DNA of 64,000 nucleotides from Opisthocomus hoazin (GCF_030867145.1 NC_134428.1:22981537-23045536), one strand, 5' to 3'. Numbered from the stretch's first letter, positions 39,301 through 48,362 are shown. The notes: generated by a model not told the origin, from the sequence alone. Made by a program: numbers and translations.

Positions 39301-40499
39301 GCAGGGGCTCGCAGGCAGCGGTTGCGTGCAGGCAGCTGCCTGTCCCCGAGCAGGAGCAGCCCGGCAGTGAAAGCCTCCACAGCGCGTAGGGGCAGAGCCG
39401 TAGCTCTGCGGGCACGGCTCACGGTGAGGGAGATGGCTGTGCCTCCTCAGCAGCAGCAGGCAGGGAAAACCCACCGGTGCTCTGCTCCCCTGAAGCTCCT
39501 GCGCCGCAGCTGCGGGGCTGCAGGGAGGAGGGAAGGATGGCTTCAGGCTCGCGTGTCTCCTCGGGCTAGTTTCGGGTTAAAGCTGTCTTAGAGGGGGCAA
39601 AGCAATTTGCTTCTGGGTCTCTGCCCCTCACGTTGCTGTTCTGCTGGGTTCCCACACATAAGCAAGGGTACAATTCACAAATTCAAATGCCGAGGGCTAG
39701 CGGGGTGGGCTTTTCTGTTGGCTAGCTGAGTGTCGTGCCTTGAAATCTCGATGCTGCATCTGAGTTGGATCAGCCATCGGATCCTGCTAGACCTGCAGCG
39801 AGCACTTAGCGAGTCCTCTGTCTAACCCTGTGCAGTAGAGGCAGCTTCGGCTTGGGAGAGCCCCCAGGCTGGGGTTAGAGAAAGGGTGGGATTGTCGCTG
39901 GCAACAAAAAAAATGGAGTTTTCAGGGCTGCTTGAGCAAAACCTGCACGTTGACCGGAGCCAGGACCGCCCCAGGCGGACGCGCGCTCGCTCGGTGCTGC
40001 CGTGGCACGGGGAGGGTCGGCGTGCAGGTCCTGCTCAGCAGCGTGGTGCGTTAGCAGATCCGAGCTGACCTTCCCAGGGCTCCCACAGTGCTGGAGCTCC
40101 GCTGAAATTGCCCCAGCCCCCGCTGCACCGCAGACCCCGGGGGTCATTTTCAAGTTGAGCTGATCCCGCTTGCGGCATGGTGTGCCTCTCATGTGCTTCT
40201 GGTCCGTCGCCTGGTCCGTTCGCAATCTCACCCTCTCTCTAGGCGCCATTCAGCAGTAACCGCCCTCCATAACCATGTCTTTTCTCTTAGCATGTCCCAC
40301 TAATCTCTCTGCCAAGGAGGCCATTCTCCCGCTGCCCACGTCTCCTTTGCCTGAGCATCGCACCCTCTCCGTGCGCTGGGTGCCCGCCCGCCCGCGCCCG
40401 ACGCTGTCTGTCTTTTGTCTCTCCCAGAGTCTGAAGGAAGGCCTGACTGTGCAAGAACGCCTGAAGCTTTTTGAATCCAGGGACTTGAAGAAAGACTAG
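3136..40499 (+). CDS. MPRIP: MPRIP, myosin phosphatase Rho-interacting protein (3' part of the gene; 5' exons outside window)
   Basis: MPRIP (M-RIP/p116Rip) is a cytoplasmic actin-associated scaffold that binds RhoA and the myosin phosphatase targeting subunit MYPT1. Eighteen constitutive exons join in frame to 870 residues and a TAG stop. In order they encode a Ser/Pro-rich linker, the second PH domain (exons 14536-16881), a basic Arg/Glu-rich helical segment, and a long C-terminal coiled coil ending ESRDLKKD. The order and nearly every exon end match my recollection of the 1,025-residue human protein. The N-terminal PH domain and start codon must lie left of base 1, because the first exon here begins in frame (phase 0) in the linker. 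Adding the giant exon (26021-29890) gives 2,160 residues in the window, and the longer 4343-4859 exon form adds 119 more. TRIOBP is the paralogue, but the PH linker and C-terminus fit MPRIP better. Confidence 0.97.
4343..4502 (+). CDS. MPRIP: MPRIP exon, linker (short splice form)
   Basis: The acceptor is CCCTTAG before 4343 and the donor is ACAG|GTACAG after 4502. It continues the frame as DESS, then carries the conserved block [14 protein letters not shown] and a Pro-rich tract. Two bases (AG) are carried over and complete Arg in the next exon, where [13 protein letters not shown] follows as in other vertebrates. A second donor downstream gives a longer form (see 4503-4859). Confidence 0.95.
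4503..4859 (+). CDS. MPRIP: MPRIP alternative in-frame exon extension, 119 codons (second 5' splice site)
   Basis: The reading frame stays open past the donor at 4502/4503 and reaches a better donor, AGAAG|GTAAGG, after base 4859; the TAA stop comes right after it as part of that donor. The added stretch is exactly 357 nt, so both donors leave the same phase (AG carried) into the exon at 10771. The peptide is non-repetitive and protein-like: a Ser-rich half, then basic helical blocks such as [13 protein letters not shown] and a final [13 protein letters not shown] infer alternative 5' splice-site use and cannot tell which form dominates. Confidence 0.75.
4864..10770 (+). other. MPRIP: MPRIP intron, about 5.9 kb
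   Basis: This is GC-rich intron without a clear CR1 copy or coding exon. Open frames at 5229-6441 and 7131-7867 have shifted-frame composition and no splice sites that would join them to MPRIP. I see nothing else that I can support. Confidence 0.6.
10771..10912 (+). CDS. MPRIP: MPRIP exon, linker
   Basis: The acceptor is TTTTCCAG before 10771 and the donor is ACGG|GTAAGC after 10912. It completes Arg with AG from the upstream exon and encodes [19 protein letters not shown] and a basic end, [10 protein letters not shown]. It ends in phase 0. Confidence 0.96.
11458..11574 (+). CDS. MPRIP: MPRIP exon, linker
   Basis: The acceptor is TTACGCAG before 11458 and the donor is ACG|GTGAGC after 11574. 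It has 39 codons in phase 0. It contains the conserved [19 protein letters not shown] stretch, a basic motif with likely proline-directed and basophilic phosphorylation sites. The first dozen residues differ from mammals. Confidence 0.95.
12269..12704 (-). mobile_element. CR1 LINE 3' fragment, minus orientation
   Basis: Read on the minus strand, it runs from a GGACTGGAGCATCTCTCCTA-type block to GACCCACAGAGGTCCCTGCC and a tail of repeated TTCTG units at 12269. The CR1 ORF2 C-terminal frame ([29 protein letters not shown]) is still open over nearly the whole fragment. This suggests a fairly young insertion. It sits in the MPRIP intron, antisense to the gene. Confidence 0.92.
14536..14592 (+). 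CDS. MPRIP: MPRIP exon, start of second PH domain
   Basis: The acceptor is CTTGCAG before 14536 and the donor is CAG|GTGAGT after 14592. The 19 codons in phase 0 include [10 protein letters not shown], the first beta strand of the PH fold (the KxGWL signature). Confidence 0.96.
15987..16055 (+). CDS. MPRIP: MPRIP exon, second PH domain
   Basis: The acceptor is TTTCCTAG before 15987 and the donor is GAG|GTAGGA after 16055. The 23 codons WKKHWFVL...LRYYRD form the second and third beta strands of the PH domain. Confidence 0.96.
16282..16371 (+). CDS. MPRIP: MPRIP exon, second PH domain
   Basis: The acceptor is CTCTCCAG before 16282 and the donor is CAC|GTAAGG after 16371. It has 30 codons in phase 0, including [15 protein letters not shown] and NYGFQIH, the middle strands of the PH domain. 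Confidence 0.96.
16772..16881 (+). CDS. MPRIP: MPRIP exon, end of second PH domain
   Basis: The acceptor is CCCCGTAG before 16772 and the donor is AAG|GTAAAG after 16881. It encodes the last strands and C-terminal helix of the PH domain, including the invariant Trp in [12 protein letters not shown]. Two bases (AG) carry to the next exon. Confidence 0.96.
16882..21283 (+). other. MPRIP: MPRIP intron, about 4.4 kb
   Basis: No exon is seen. A long pyrimidine tract lies at about 17979-18049, followed by an AATAAA at 18052-18057. The 20524-21621 open frame runs across the true exon in another frame and is not coding. Confidence 0.6.
17979..18049 (+). repeat. Homopyrimidine tract, about 70 bp
   Basis: Long runs of T separated by short runs of C, almost purine-free on the + strand. 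It is a simple low-complexity tract inside the MPRIP intron. Such tracts can form triplex DNA, but no function is shown by the sequence. Confidence 0.85.
21284..21869 (+). CDS. MPRIP: MPRIP exon, basic helical region after the PH domain
   Basis: The acceptor is CCTCGCAG before 21284 and the donor is GAG|GTAAGG after 21869. It completes Ser with AG from upstream and continues [11 protein letters not shown]. It includes the conserved Arg-rich block [20 protein letters not shown] and [20 protein letters not shown]. It ends in phase 0 after LLEKE. This long charged helix leads into the RhoA-binding and coiled-coil part. Confidence 0.96.
22655..22771 (+). CDS. MPRIP: MPRIP exon, start of C-terminal coiled coil
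   Basis: The acceptor is CCTCCAG before 22655 and the donor is CAG|GTAGGA after 22771. It has 39 codons in phase 0, with heptad-like leucines in [19 protein letters not shown], ending GYVLQ. In the short form this joins directly to the exon at 32602; in the long form it joins to the giant exon at 26021. Confidence 0.95.
22772..26020 (+). other. MPRIP: MPRIP intron upstream of the giant exon
   Basis: It holds one CR1 fragment (about 23684-23931) and, from about 25540, a T-rich then A-rich stretch before the giant exon acceptor. No further exon is supported. Confidence 0.6.
23684..23931 (+). mobile_element. CR1 LINE 3' fragment
   Basis: The sequence from about AAAGCACAGGAAGTTCTGTC through GGTTGGACTAGATGACCCAC to CATTCTGTGATTCTGTGA is close to the CR1 3' consensus. 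It is 5'-truncated, about 250 bp, in the same orientation as MPRIP. The intact tail suggests a young copy. Confidence 0.93.
26021..29890 (+). CDS. MPRIP: MPRIP giant alternative exon, 1,290 codons of coiled coil
   Basis: A 3,870-nt exon in phase 0 at both ends. Its acceptor is TTTTTTTAAG before 26021 and its donor is AAAG|GTCTTG after 29890, which is weak at positions +3 to +6. Because it is a multiple of three, the 22771-to-32602 join works with or without it. Residues about 12-383 form a Glu/Gln/Leu-rich coiled coil. About 384-535 is an acidic, Ser-rich linker with a Glu run and a basic [10 protein letters not shown] motif. From about 536 there are further coils, and about 1218-1243 is a Gly-rich break before the last coil. 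Vertebrate MPRIP is known to have long isoforms, and I infer this is that exon. Without splicing at 29890 the frame stops at 29927-29929. Confidence 0.93.
29891..32601 (+). other. MPRIP: MPRIP intron after the giant exon
   Basis: A small CR1 3' remnant lies at about 30106-30172. A stretch at 32158-32295 looked like a decayed interspersed repeat, but I could not assign it. No exon is seen. Confidence 0.6.
30106..30172 (+). repeat. CR1 3'-end remnant
   Basis: The piece TCTTTAAGGTCCCTTCCAAC followed by CATTCTATG is the extreme 3' end of a CR1 element. Upstream sequence is no longer recognisable. It is short and diverged. Confidence 0.65.
32602..32749 (+). CDS. MPRIP: MPRIP exon, coiled coil
   Basis: The acceptor is TTTTGCAG before 32602 and the donor is TCAG|GTACGG after 32749. 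It starts [12 protein letters not shown] in phase 0, as in the mammalian protein, and has strong heptads in [17 protein letters not shown]. One base (G) carries over. Confidence 0.96.
33266..33383 (+). CDS. MPRIP: MPRIP exon, coiled coil
   Basis: The acceptor is CCCGCAG before 33266 and the donor is ACCT|GTAAGA after 33383. It encodes [19 protein letters not shown] and ends in EALRRQY with two bases (CT) carried to the next exon. Confidence 0.96.
34119..34278 (+). CDS. MPRIP: MPRIP exon, coiled coil (MYPT1-binding region)
   Basis: The acceptor is CCCACCAG before 34119 and the donor is CAG|GTGAGG after 34278. It completes Leu and reads [17 protein letters not shown] through NQELNAHNQ, very close to mammals. 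The C-terminal coil is the region reported to bind MYPT1; that role is family knowledge. Confidence 0.96.
34394..34513 (+). CDS. MPRIP: MPRIP exon, coiled coil with Gly break
   Basis: The acceptor is CTTCCCAG before 34394 and the donor is GAG|GTGAGC after 34513. The 40 codons in phase 0 encode [19 protein letters not shown], a Gly-rich hinge, then GKDAYELE. The upstream intron is only 115 bp. Confidence 0.96.
35000..35086 (+). CDS. MPRIP: MPRIP exon, coiled coil
   Basis: The acceptor is CCCACAG before 35000 and the donor is AGG|GTAATG after 35086. The 29 codons in phase 0 include [20 protein letters not shown]. Confidence 0.96.
35768..35930 (+). CDS. MPRIP: MPRIP exon, end of coiled coil
   Basis: The acceptor is TTTGCCAG before 35768 and the donor is TATG|GTCAGT after 35930. 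It encodes [18 protein letters not shown] and [16 protein letters not shown], ending VSGY, with one base (G) carried over. Confidence 0.96.
36383..36468 (+). CDS. MPRIP: MPRIP exon, C-terminal region
   Basis: The acceptor is CTCCCCAG before 36383 and the donor is AAAG|GTGAGC after 36468. It encodes [17 protein letters not shown] and RQLRNIRSK and ends in phase 0, where the two alternative C-termini branch. If the intron were retained, the frame would stop at 36580-36582. Confidence 0.95.
36469..40427 (+). other. MPRIP: Last MPRIP intron (about 4 kb), contains an alternative cassette exon
   Basis: Apart from the cassette exon at 37625-37690, I see no coding exon and no recognisable CR1. Open frames at 38757-39591 lack conserved features. 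Confidence 0.6.
37625..37690 (+). CDS. MPRIP: MPRIP alternative C-terminal cassette exon (ends [10 protein letters not shown], stop at 37655-37657)
   Basis: After TTCAACAG, the phase-0 reading is [10 protein letters not shown] and TGA. This closely matches the alternative C-terminus I recall for a human MPRIP isoform, which ends the same way apart from the last residue. A donor TAG|GTAAAC follows base 37690. If it is spliced on to 40428, the stop lies 33 nt before the last junction, within the distance that normally escapes nonsense-mediated decay. The coding part is 37625-37657; the rest would be UTR. Confidence 0.8.
40428..40499 (+). CDS. MPRIP: MPRIP last coding exon and stop
   Basis: The acceptor is CTCCCAG before 40428. 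It encodes [19 protein letters not shown] and LKKD, then TAG at 40497-40499. This is identical or nearly so to the conserved vertebrate C-terminus. Confidence 0.96.
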   Translation, partial: SLKEGLTVQERLKLFESRDLKKD

Positions 40500-41574
40500 T
40501 TCTCCCCGCTCCGCTTGACCACGCGCACCTCCCAGCTTGAGGCAGCACAGCACCAGCACCGTTTGTCTCTCGTCCCTTACGACTGTCCTTGCTGTCGTTC
40601 GTCTTGACGCCCCTGACGGGACCCGGCGCCGCAGTGGGGGTCCCCCCCGCCGCCCCCCTCGCCTCCCCAGCACCTTTCCCTGCTTGTGAGACGCTCCAGA
40701 GACTCTGAGAGGGAGAGGAAGGGATCGGGGTGGGGTTTTCTCCCCTTTCTTCGGCGCTTTGTAGGAGAATCTTTCCTTTACTGTAACCCATTACACTAAG
40801 TGTCAGTATTAAGGCTCAGTAGCCTGTTAATAAGCTAGCTCTGTCGTACCAACCGTTTTGGTACGCAAGCAGGGCCTGGGTGGTATCGGCCATACCGAGC
40901 TCTTACTGCTGTCAAGAGACCCAGTGCTCAGAGCACGCCAGGAGCCTAATCTAACCGTTGATCTCGATTGCATTACTTGCACCTACAAGGGGGGAAAAGC
41001 CTGGGGGAAGCTGTTGGGGAGCGCAAGCCCGTGCCGGCGCACGCAGCCTGGAGGTACCAACACTGACGTCTCGCTGGAGAAGGATGCAAGAAATGATCCT
41101 CCCGCCCTGTGACTGTGCCGTATCCTGAATGTAGGCGACGCTGAAGCCCACTGAGCTTCGGTGGCTGCCCGGGTGGTCATGGATAGGGAGCTGCAGATAC
41201 TCACGTGCGCCGTCGAGTCCGCCCCGTCGGCGTGTCTTTGCCTCCCGTCTCGCTGGTGGTCGGAGTCGGTGTTTCGGGGGCCGAGCTGTGAGATCACTTT
41301 CTTGCCTCTGTTAGATCAAGCCCAGCACTGTCTTTTTTTTTTTTTTTTTGCTGTTACTCCCTTCCTCTCATTGAGTCCCGTGTATCCCAGGGTCTGTGCG
41401 CATGTGAAACTCCCTTTTCCTAGTCCAAGGAAAGTAGAGTAGAAAGTAGAGCCAATATTGACTGAAAATGCACAGTGCTCAATGCATATAATGCTCCTTT
41501 TTTATCAGCTTCTTGAATTCAACTCTTCTTGTCAGCAGGGCAGCTCCTATTTTAATTCTTTAATCTTTTCTTGA

Positions 41575-41580
41575 AATAAA
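41575..41580 (+). terminator. MPRIP: Candidate proximal MPRIP poly(A) signal
   Basis: AATAAA about 1.1 kb after the stop codon, in a T-rich context. It is followed by a GT-containing stretch (CAGTATGTGCTTC) that could be the downstream element. Confidence 0.5.
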
Positions 41581-44500
41581 AACCTCGAAACCAGTATGTG
41601 CTTCAGACCTTCTCAGTCCTAACAGCTTTTGCATTTAAAGCGTGCAGTTTAGCACCGTCAGGCCGTTAATCGGACCCAAACTACGAGTGAGGCGAGGGAG
41701 CTGGTAGCACTAGGTGCAGTGTCGGGGCTGCCCCGGCACGGTGGCTTCAGCCCAGAGTCATGAGAACGTTTCGAGATGTAGAGACCGCAGGTCCTGCTGC
41801 ACCAGGAGCAGGGCTGATGCAGCGCGCCGGCACCTTGGCTTCCCAGCGCTGTGTAGCCGCCGAGCAACCTGCGGCACATCGGGGTGGGCTGTGCAAAATA
41901 CACCCTAGCTGCTTCTTCTCTTGCGGGCGCTGAACACATGGTTGAAGCAGGCAGCTCCGTGCTTTCCTGGCTGATTTGGGTCCGTTAGGTGAGTGGAGCA
42001 AATTCTTCGCTGCGGCTCTGGAGCGGTGGGCGCTGTGGGGCTGGTGACAGCCGTTGCCAATCCTGCCAGGCTGGACCACGGCGGATGCCGGAGAGCTCGC
42101 TCTCCTCCTCCTGCTCGGAGCAGCAAGTCTCTCAGCCACCAGACCCTCAGCAGGAGATGGTGTTGTCTGTGAACCAGGCTCTCGTCCAGCTTGTGTGGCC
42201 AAGTGCTTGGCTTGACACCTCCCAGGGCACTTGCAGCAGCGTGTGGCAGCCGTTCAGTCCTCCCCGTAGGAGCCTGACTTGTCCCCAGCCAAGATGCCAG
42301 CGTCGCGCAGCCAGCAGAGCATGTACGGGGATGCTCTCCCGCGGCGAGCCTCTGTGGTCTGTGCCTGGGCGTACGTCGAAGTCCTGGAGATAGGAGCAGC
42401 GTAGGAAAGATGCTCGACCACTCAGATACAAAGGCTTTTCCCTCCTCAGCAGGCCCGTGCCCTCTAAGATGTTTTGATGTGCAGCCCCTTGCCCTAATCT
42501 GAGTTCACTGCAGCGCTTGCCGTAATCTGAGCGTTGGAGGACCCGGGAGCCTTCCCATCCGTGACCCACCTGGACCGCCTTTCCGATCAACCATCAACTG
42601 CTTCCAGGAGTCCCAGAGCTGCTCCTTGTGTTGTGTTTGCTTTCACCCATCAGCCAGCAGCCGCCTTCGTCCTCCTCCCATCGCACCGTCAAGGCGTGGA
42701 GCCTGTGCGCCCAAAGCTGCTCGCCATCGGCTTCTCGCCTGCGTGGTGGGACTCCAAACTTGGGAGCCCCAGAGTGGAAACAGGCACCTTAGCCTGTCCT
42801 GGGGCTGTGGAAAGAACTGCTGTCACGATGCTGGGCTAGGTCATGGCCACCTAAAGCAGAGACTATTGTTGATAAACCCATGATGTTGGTAATACTTAGC
42901 AGTGGCTTTTTATAGCCATGGCATGGAGTCCTGCTTGCCGTCTAGTTGAGGAGATCCAGATGCAGCTCTCCCTGGTTGTAGCCCTTCCCAAATTCAGCCT
43001 TCTCCAGGTCAAGTGTGCATGTGTTGTGCTTAGAAGTCCACTTCTGGAAGAAGAGGGTCCTTTGTCACTAGTCGTGTGCGGGGTTTCTCTCCCCCTCCCC
43101 GCTGGCATCTTGCCCTGGTCTGAAGTGAGAGGTCTGGTCTGCGGTGTAACCTCACCGTTGGGTGAAGGGTGCGTGTTCGGGTCCCTGTGCTCTGAGCAGC
43201 TGGGAGCGTGACACTTCGGTGGCGTTTGTGAGCAGTTAAAGGCAGTCCTTGAGTTAAAGCAGGGACACCAATGCCTGCCAACTGGAGCAGACTGCAGGAC
43301 CAGCAGAGATGTCAGTGCTGTGGTCCAGGTTCATCTAAATTCGGGCTATTACTTGGGTGGGAAGGTGACTCTACCCACCGTTGTGTATATTGTATACACC
43401 TTCCAGACCGTGTCAGGAGATGGTCACCTGGCCCAGGTGCCTGGCTTGGTCCCATCCAAAGTCTTCTGTACAGTTCTTAGCAGTGGTAACCTTTAGATTT
43501 CATCCCTAGCTGCTCTAGATCCACGCGTGGTGAGCTCTGCTCTCCGGCAGCTTTGTGCCCTGCCATCTCCTGGCAGAAACCTTGGGATGCAGCATTAGGA
43601 CGGTGCATTGGTCTTCTCATCGTCATTGCTCTTCTCTTACAAGATATCGCTGGCGCCAGGAGGACGCCCTCTTCCTTCTCTTCTCTCAAGACATGGTGGG
43701 ACTCTGTACTTTTTAGCAAACCAAGCTCTCTCCTTCTCACCATGTGGAACCTTGACCTTTCTTACGTCCCCTAGCAAATCCTGCTTTTCCTTTGCACACT
43801 TCATTTGCTCAGGAGCACTTACTTTAGGCTTGAGGACTAAAGTTAGTACCTTGCTCTTTGCGTTGGCACGTCAGCGGTGTGGAGGACACAAGCTGGACCC
43901 TTTCTGCTGACACAGGATCATCCCACTGAGCACCTCGCGGCTCCCCACGGAGGGATGTGTTCTGCTCTACGCTTGCTCATACCCAGAAATCCTCTCTTGC
44001 AGCATAGCCTCCTGCCTGGGACTCGGTGTTGAGCCTAGCAGTAAGAGCGCGTGATTTCTTTTCCAGCACTCCCGCTTCGAGCCTTATTTCTCAACGCAGA
44101 GCAGAGCTGGGCAGGTGGAGGGCACGTGCGGAGCGATCAGGTGGGCATCATCCCCAGCTTTTGACTCAGCAGGTGTAAATACAATCGTAGGAGTTTTTTG
44201 ACGAAGGGGGTGAGGATGGGCAGGTGGATAGTGCAGGAAGGCAGAAGAAGGTGCGATGAAAACGCAGTGGCACGGGGCGCTGTGCAAAGCACGCGCGGGC
44301 TGAAGGCGGGGAGGGCCCAGAGCAGAGCTTTCTGCTTGGGCTTGGCCCTGAACTGCCCTGCGAGGAGAGGCTATGAGGGGTTGTTCTTGCTTATAGATGT
44401 ATAAAAACATAACGATGTTTGGCAGGGGGCAATGATGTCACCCAGGAACACTTGTGCAGCTCTTTCTCCTTTCCTGTATACATCCCCGTACGCTAAGCAA

Positions 44501-45312
44501 GAGATCTTTTATAACTTCTGGGCCGCTTGTGTGAATTCTCCAACCGAGGGAGCAGAGGTGCTGGTCTGTGTCTCTCCCCGAGGCACTGCCGGGGCTCCGG
44601 CACCAGCAGGAATGAAGCTGGGTTTGCTTCTCTCTTTCCTCTAGTTTGTTTTTACCACATTGTACAGAGAATGCCAGTCCTCACATCACCACCACCCCCC
44701 CTTTTATGGGCTCCCTGACACATTTGTAAAAGGATTTGAACTGAGGTTTGCTGACAGGATCAGACCCGGGGGGATCAGCTGCGCAGGGGTTTGCTACCAG
44801 GGCATTTTTATTTAATACATATTGTCCGGCTTCTCTGGACCTTCAGACAGCAGAGAAAAGCAAACCAGGCAGGTTTGCTGGGAAGAAAACCCTGGCACTA
44901 ACTACAGGTATAGCTAAAATGTGTTGGATGGCAGGAGGGCAGCCGCGGGCGCGCGGAGGGACGGGTAGGACTGGCCGCTATTGCCAAGGTTTTAGCAGTG
45001 TTTAATAAGCCAAATAATTAATCTGATTGCTGAACTTCGTGGGTTGAAAATATTTATCGCTAAGCGAAGGGGTCTTCTGTGAACGTAGTGGTGGTCTCAC
45101 GTGCCGTAGCTTGTAGGAGCAGCTGTCTTCCCCTGGGGAGTTTGGTGCCTTGGAAAGTTAAACCAGAGAACCTGGCTCTGCTGTACGAAGGCACTTGGGG
45201 GGCTGAGCATCATCAGGATCAACCTCACCGTGTGGGGCAGCGCTTCACCAGGTGGGAACGCTGTGCACGATGTCTTGCGGCCGTAGCTCTGAGTTCTGGG
45301 GGGTCACAAAGC

Positions 45313-45338
45313 AGAGGAGGAGGAGGAGGAGGAGGAGG
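45313..45338 (+). repeat. (GGA)n microsatellite
   Basis: Eight or so uninterrupted GGA/AGG triplets within the probable MPRIP 3' UTR. Confidence 0.9.
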
Positions 45339-48254
45339 GAAGATGCTGTGGCATGCAGATGACTGTTCTGAACTGCTGCTGCAGGCTCTGCTCCAGGCTG
45401 CCAGCTCTGCTCCGCTCGCAGCCTGGCAACTCTCTAAGCATCTCTCCGAAGCAAGAGGCAGTACATTACCTTGCCTGGAGGTTAAAGAAAGAGAGAGAGA
45501 CCCTGCAGCACCGATAAGCAGCTCAAAACTGAAATATTTCTGCAGAGAGCAGTGCTTTAAAATAAGGGGCTGGGAGAAAAGCCAGCTGGAAAGCTTTTTA
45601 CTGATAGCGATGGTCCATAGCTATCCTGTCGCTTCTTCCTGCTCCAGGCTTCATCCATCTTTCAAGACAAATCAGTGGCTATTTAAATCAGAAAGTGTGT
45701 GGAGGAGGTTTGGGGGGGGGAAGTATAGGGAGGGGAGGGCGCGCTCCCCGCTTGCACTGGGCTCTCAAAGCCCAGCCGCACCATCCAGCGCGGTCGCTCG
45801 GCACAGCCCGGCTGTGGGCTTCGCTGGCTGCCGTGGTCCGGGCGCGCGGTGCGTCTGCACTATGGATCGTGCTGAAATGTGAGGGCTGGGAAAAAAGTGT
45901 AATGAAGAAGCAGACACAGATGCCTTCTGATTGGCTCCAAGTAATTTTTTTTTTCCCTGCATAAAATTTTCCTCCCATTTGCACCGTCTCCCCTGAAATG
46001 GACCAACTCCTTCTTTAAATGTGGCCTTTTCTTTGCCCGCGTAAAAAAGAAAAGCAAATTGTGTTCATTTGCTACAAAACCAGCGCTGCGTGCTGACCTG
46101 CAAGCCAGAAAAGTCTGTTTTTTCCCCCGGCAGAGAGGCGGCCGGGACTGCCGTGCTGTGTCCCTTTGGTACCAGCTCTGCACTTGCCTGCGCTTCCCCT
46201 AGACCTCCGTGGTTTCGTCATGGTGCGGATACAGAACTTGGTTTGTTGTGAGCACTTCAGCACATGCACACTCCGCATAGCTTGCCTTTCCTCTCTTTTT
46301 CCCTTTTTTTTTAGAAAAAAGCTTTGTTACTCTTCTCTTTTTAAAAAAGTAATTTAAATCCTGTATAGCATTCAAAGCGCGCAATGTAAATATTTATTAC
46401 GCAGAACTTAGCGGAGGGTTCTCTTTGGTGACTAAGCTGTGGGTTTGGTTTTCAACTCTTGTTCTGACGCAGCCGCCCCATGTGGGGGCTGGGAGGGGAG
46501 CAACGAGCGTAACGTGTCCAACCCCCCCATCTGCCCTGATAAACGGTTTGGTTGGGTTTAATGACTGTTATAAATACCTTTTCGAACCTTTTCTGCTGAC
46601 ATTTAGTTTTGAGGATACCTGTCCAAAGATGGGGTACAGTCTATTGCAGAACCGTAACCTTCCTGTGCTATAAACTTGGGTTTTGTGGGTTTTTTTTCCA
46701 TTTGGAGAACTCAATAATCTTGTATTTGCTAGCGGTATTAACACCGTGCGCCTGCAAACTGTTCCCGGTCGTTACGCAGAGCAGCAGCAGCTCCTCGGCG
46801 ACGGAGCAGAGAGGGGTCCTTGCCGGGCAGCTCAGGGCTGGCTGGTGCAGCGAATGCAGGTGTAACGCTGTAGTAACTCGCTCTTGGACTTCGCAAGGGA
46901 CCACCAGGCCCCGCTGTGCAGCCACACGTCCTACAGCAGCACGGCCACGCGCTGTAGCTTACAGTGCATAACTGTTCCAACGTAACTTTCAGCACAACGG
47001 AGTTACTACTGAGCTGAACTTAACGTGATCCTATAGTACAAACCGGTTTTTACAAGAGGCTGCAGACGTGCTGCTGCCGGAGCGAGGAGCGCCAGGTCTC
47101 GGCCCCAGCAGCTCGCCTTGCCTCAGCTCGGGACTCCTAAAAGAAACCGAGGGTGTGGGATTTACTAGCAGAAACCTGATGAGCCAGCCAAGCTGGTACC
47201 AAATGAGCTAAACCAGCTGGCCGTGAAGTCATAAATAATGAGTGCAACTACAATTCTTTTCTTCGTGCTTTTTCCACACGCTGCCTATGCGCAGGATCGA
47301 CAAGAACACTCACCCTTTGTTCTAAACTAGAGACAGCAAAGTGTGTTGTAAAATACTACAGGCTATGGTAAGTAGGAAGCGGACAGAAATGCGCGGTCTT
47401 TGACCCGTGTCCACCCTCCGGCGACCTGGAGTTGGGGATGACTTGAGAATCGTTTGAGAGGACGCAGAGAAGGAAGCTCTGCAAGTCTGTGGTGGCACCT
47501 GAATTGGCACTGGCCGTTCAGGTACTAATGGTCGATCTTCCTCCACCCTCCTAACGAGAACGGGCAGCTTGCCGTAGTTCTGTCTGACCGCAATTTCAAC
47601 CGACGACTGGCCCGTAAGCGGAGGGGGCTCGTTCCAGATTAAAACCACGCACGCGCCGAGCTCTGCCGCTTCTGCTCTGTGAAGGAGTTGCGAGGAACGA
47701 GGATGCACGAGTGTTCCCCAGTTTCGGTGGCGATGCGACGCGGCAGCAGGCGAAGCGGCAGCGGAGCAGGGACGGCGGTGCCCGGGCCGCGCCGGGATGC
47801 TGCAGCCTCACCGCGGCTGGGAGCGCCTGTGGCTCGCACCCGGGGACGCTCACAGCGGGCGGCGGGGAGAGGAGGGAGCGGAATTGTACTCGAGCCCTGG
47901 CCATCCACAGGGCGAGCGGCCTCTTCCAAGGGGCATCTTCCATGCAGATTAATCTGGGAAATTGCATCTCACAGGTGGTTTTCCCTCTGGAATTTTGTGG
48001 GTGTTGGAGGCTCCCGTTTCTCGGCACGCGTGAGTTCCTCTCTCCGTCCCTTCTCCCTTCCACTCCGGTTTATTTCAGTGCTTTGTCAAGAGCCGCTGTT
48101 CCCCACCAACTGCTCACTGCAATAGGAACGTCACTTTTTCCTCACAGTATTTATTCCTTACAAAACCTTGTGTGACATGCTAGGTTCCCATGGATGTAGC
48201 TGATCATTTTTATTTTGTAAATATAATTACCTAACTTTACATTAACTATATCGT

Positions 48255-48260
48255 AATAAA
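48255..48260 (+). terminator. MPRIP: Candidate distal MPRIP poly(A) signal
   Basis: AATAAA at the end of an AT-rich block (about 48205-48270), followed by a G/T-rich stretch (GCATGCTGTGTAGTGAGGGG). The context is typical of a strong 3' end. It faces the candidate PLD6 signal, so the two genes would end tail-to-tail within about 0.5 kb. Confidence 0.6.
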
Positions 48261-48330
48261 CTATTTTTGCACCACCCTTTGCATGCTGTGTAGTGAGGGG
48301 TTTCTTTCACCAAGGATGCTGCTACAGAAA

Positions 48331-48362
48331 GAACGGAGCGGAGGCCGAACGGAGCGGAGGCC
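48331..48362 (+). repeat. Perfect 16-bp tandem duplication
   Basis: GAACGGAGCGGAGGCC occurs twice back to back with no mismatch, just past the distal MPRIP poly(A) signal. Confidence 0.9.

Larger units (their letters stand above)
40500..48280 (+). other. MPRIP: Probable MPRIP 3' UTR, up to about 7.8 kb
   Basis: No gene is seen on either strand between the MPRIP stop and the PLD6 side. Two AATAAA signals on the + strand (41575 and 48255) would give short and long 3' UTRs. A GGA repeat at 45313-45338, T/A-rich pieces around 46300-46400 and three TGTAAATA motifs lie inside. The extent is inferred from sequence alone. The 267-codon open frame at 45079-45882 contains the GGA repeat and has no recognisable domain. 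Confidence 0.55.

Noticed and set aside
45079-45882. 267-codon open frame in the MPRIP 3' UTR region
   Set aside because: It contains a GGA microsatellite that reads as poly-Gly, with no recognisable domain and no splice context.
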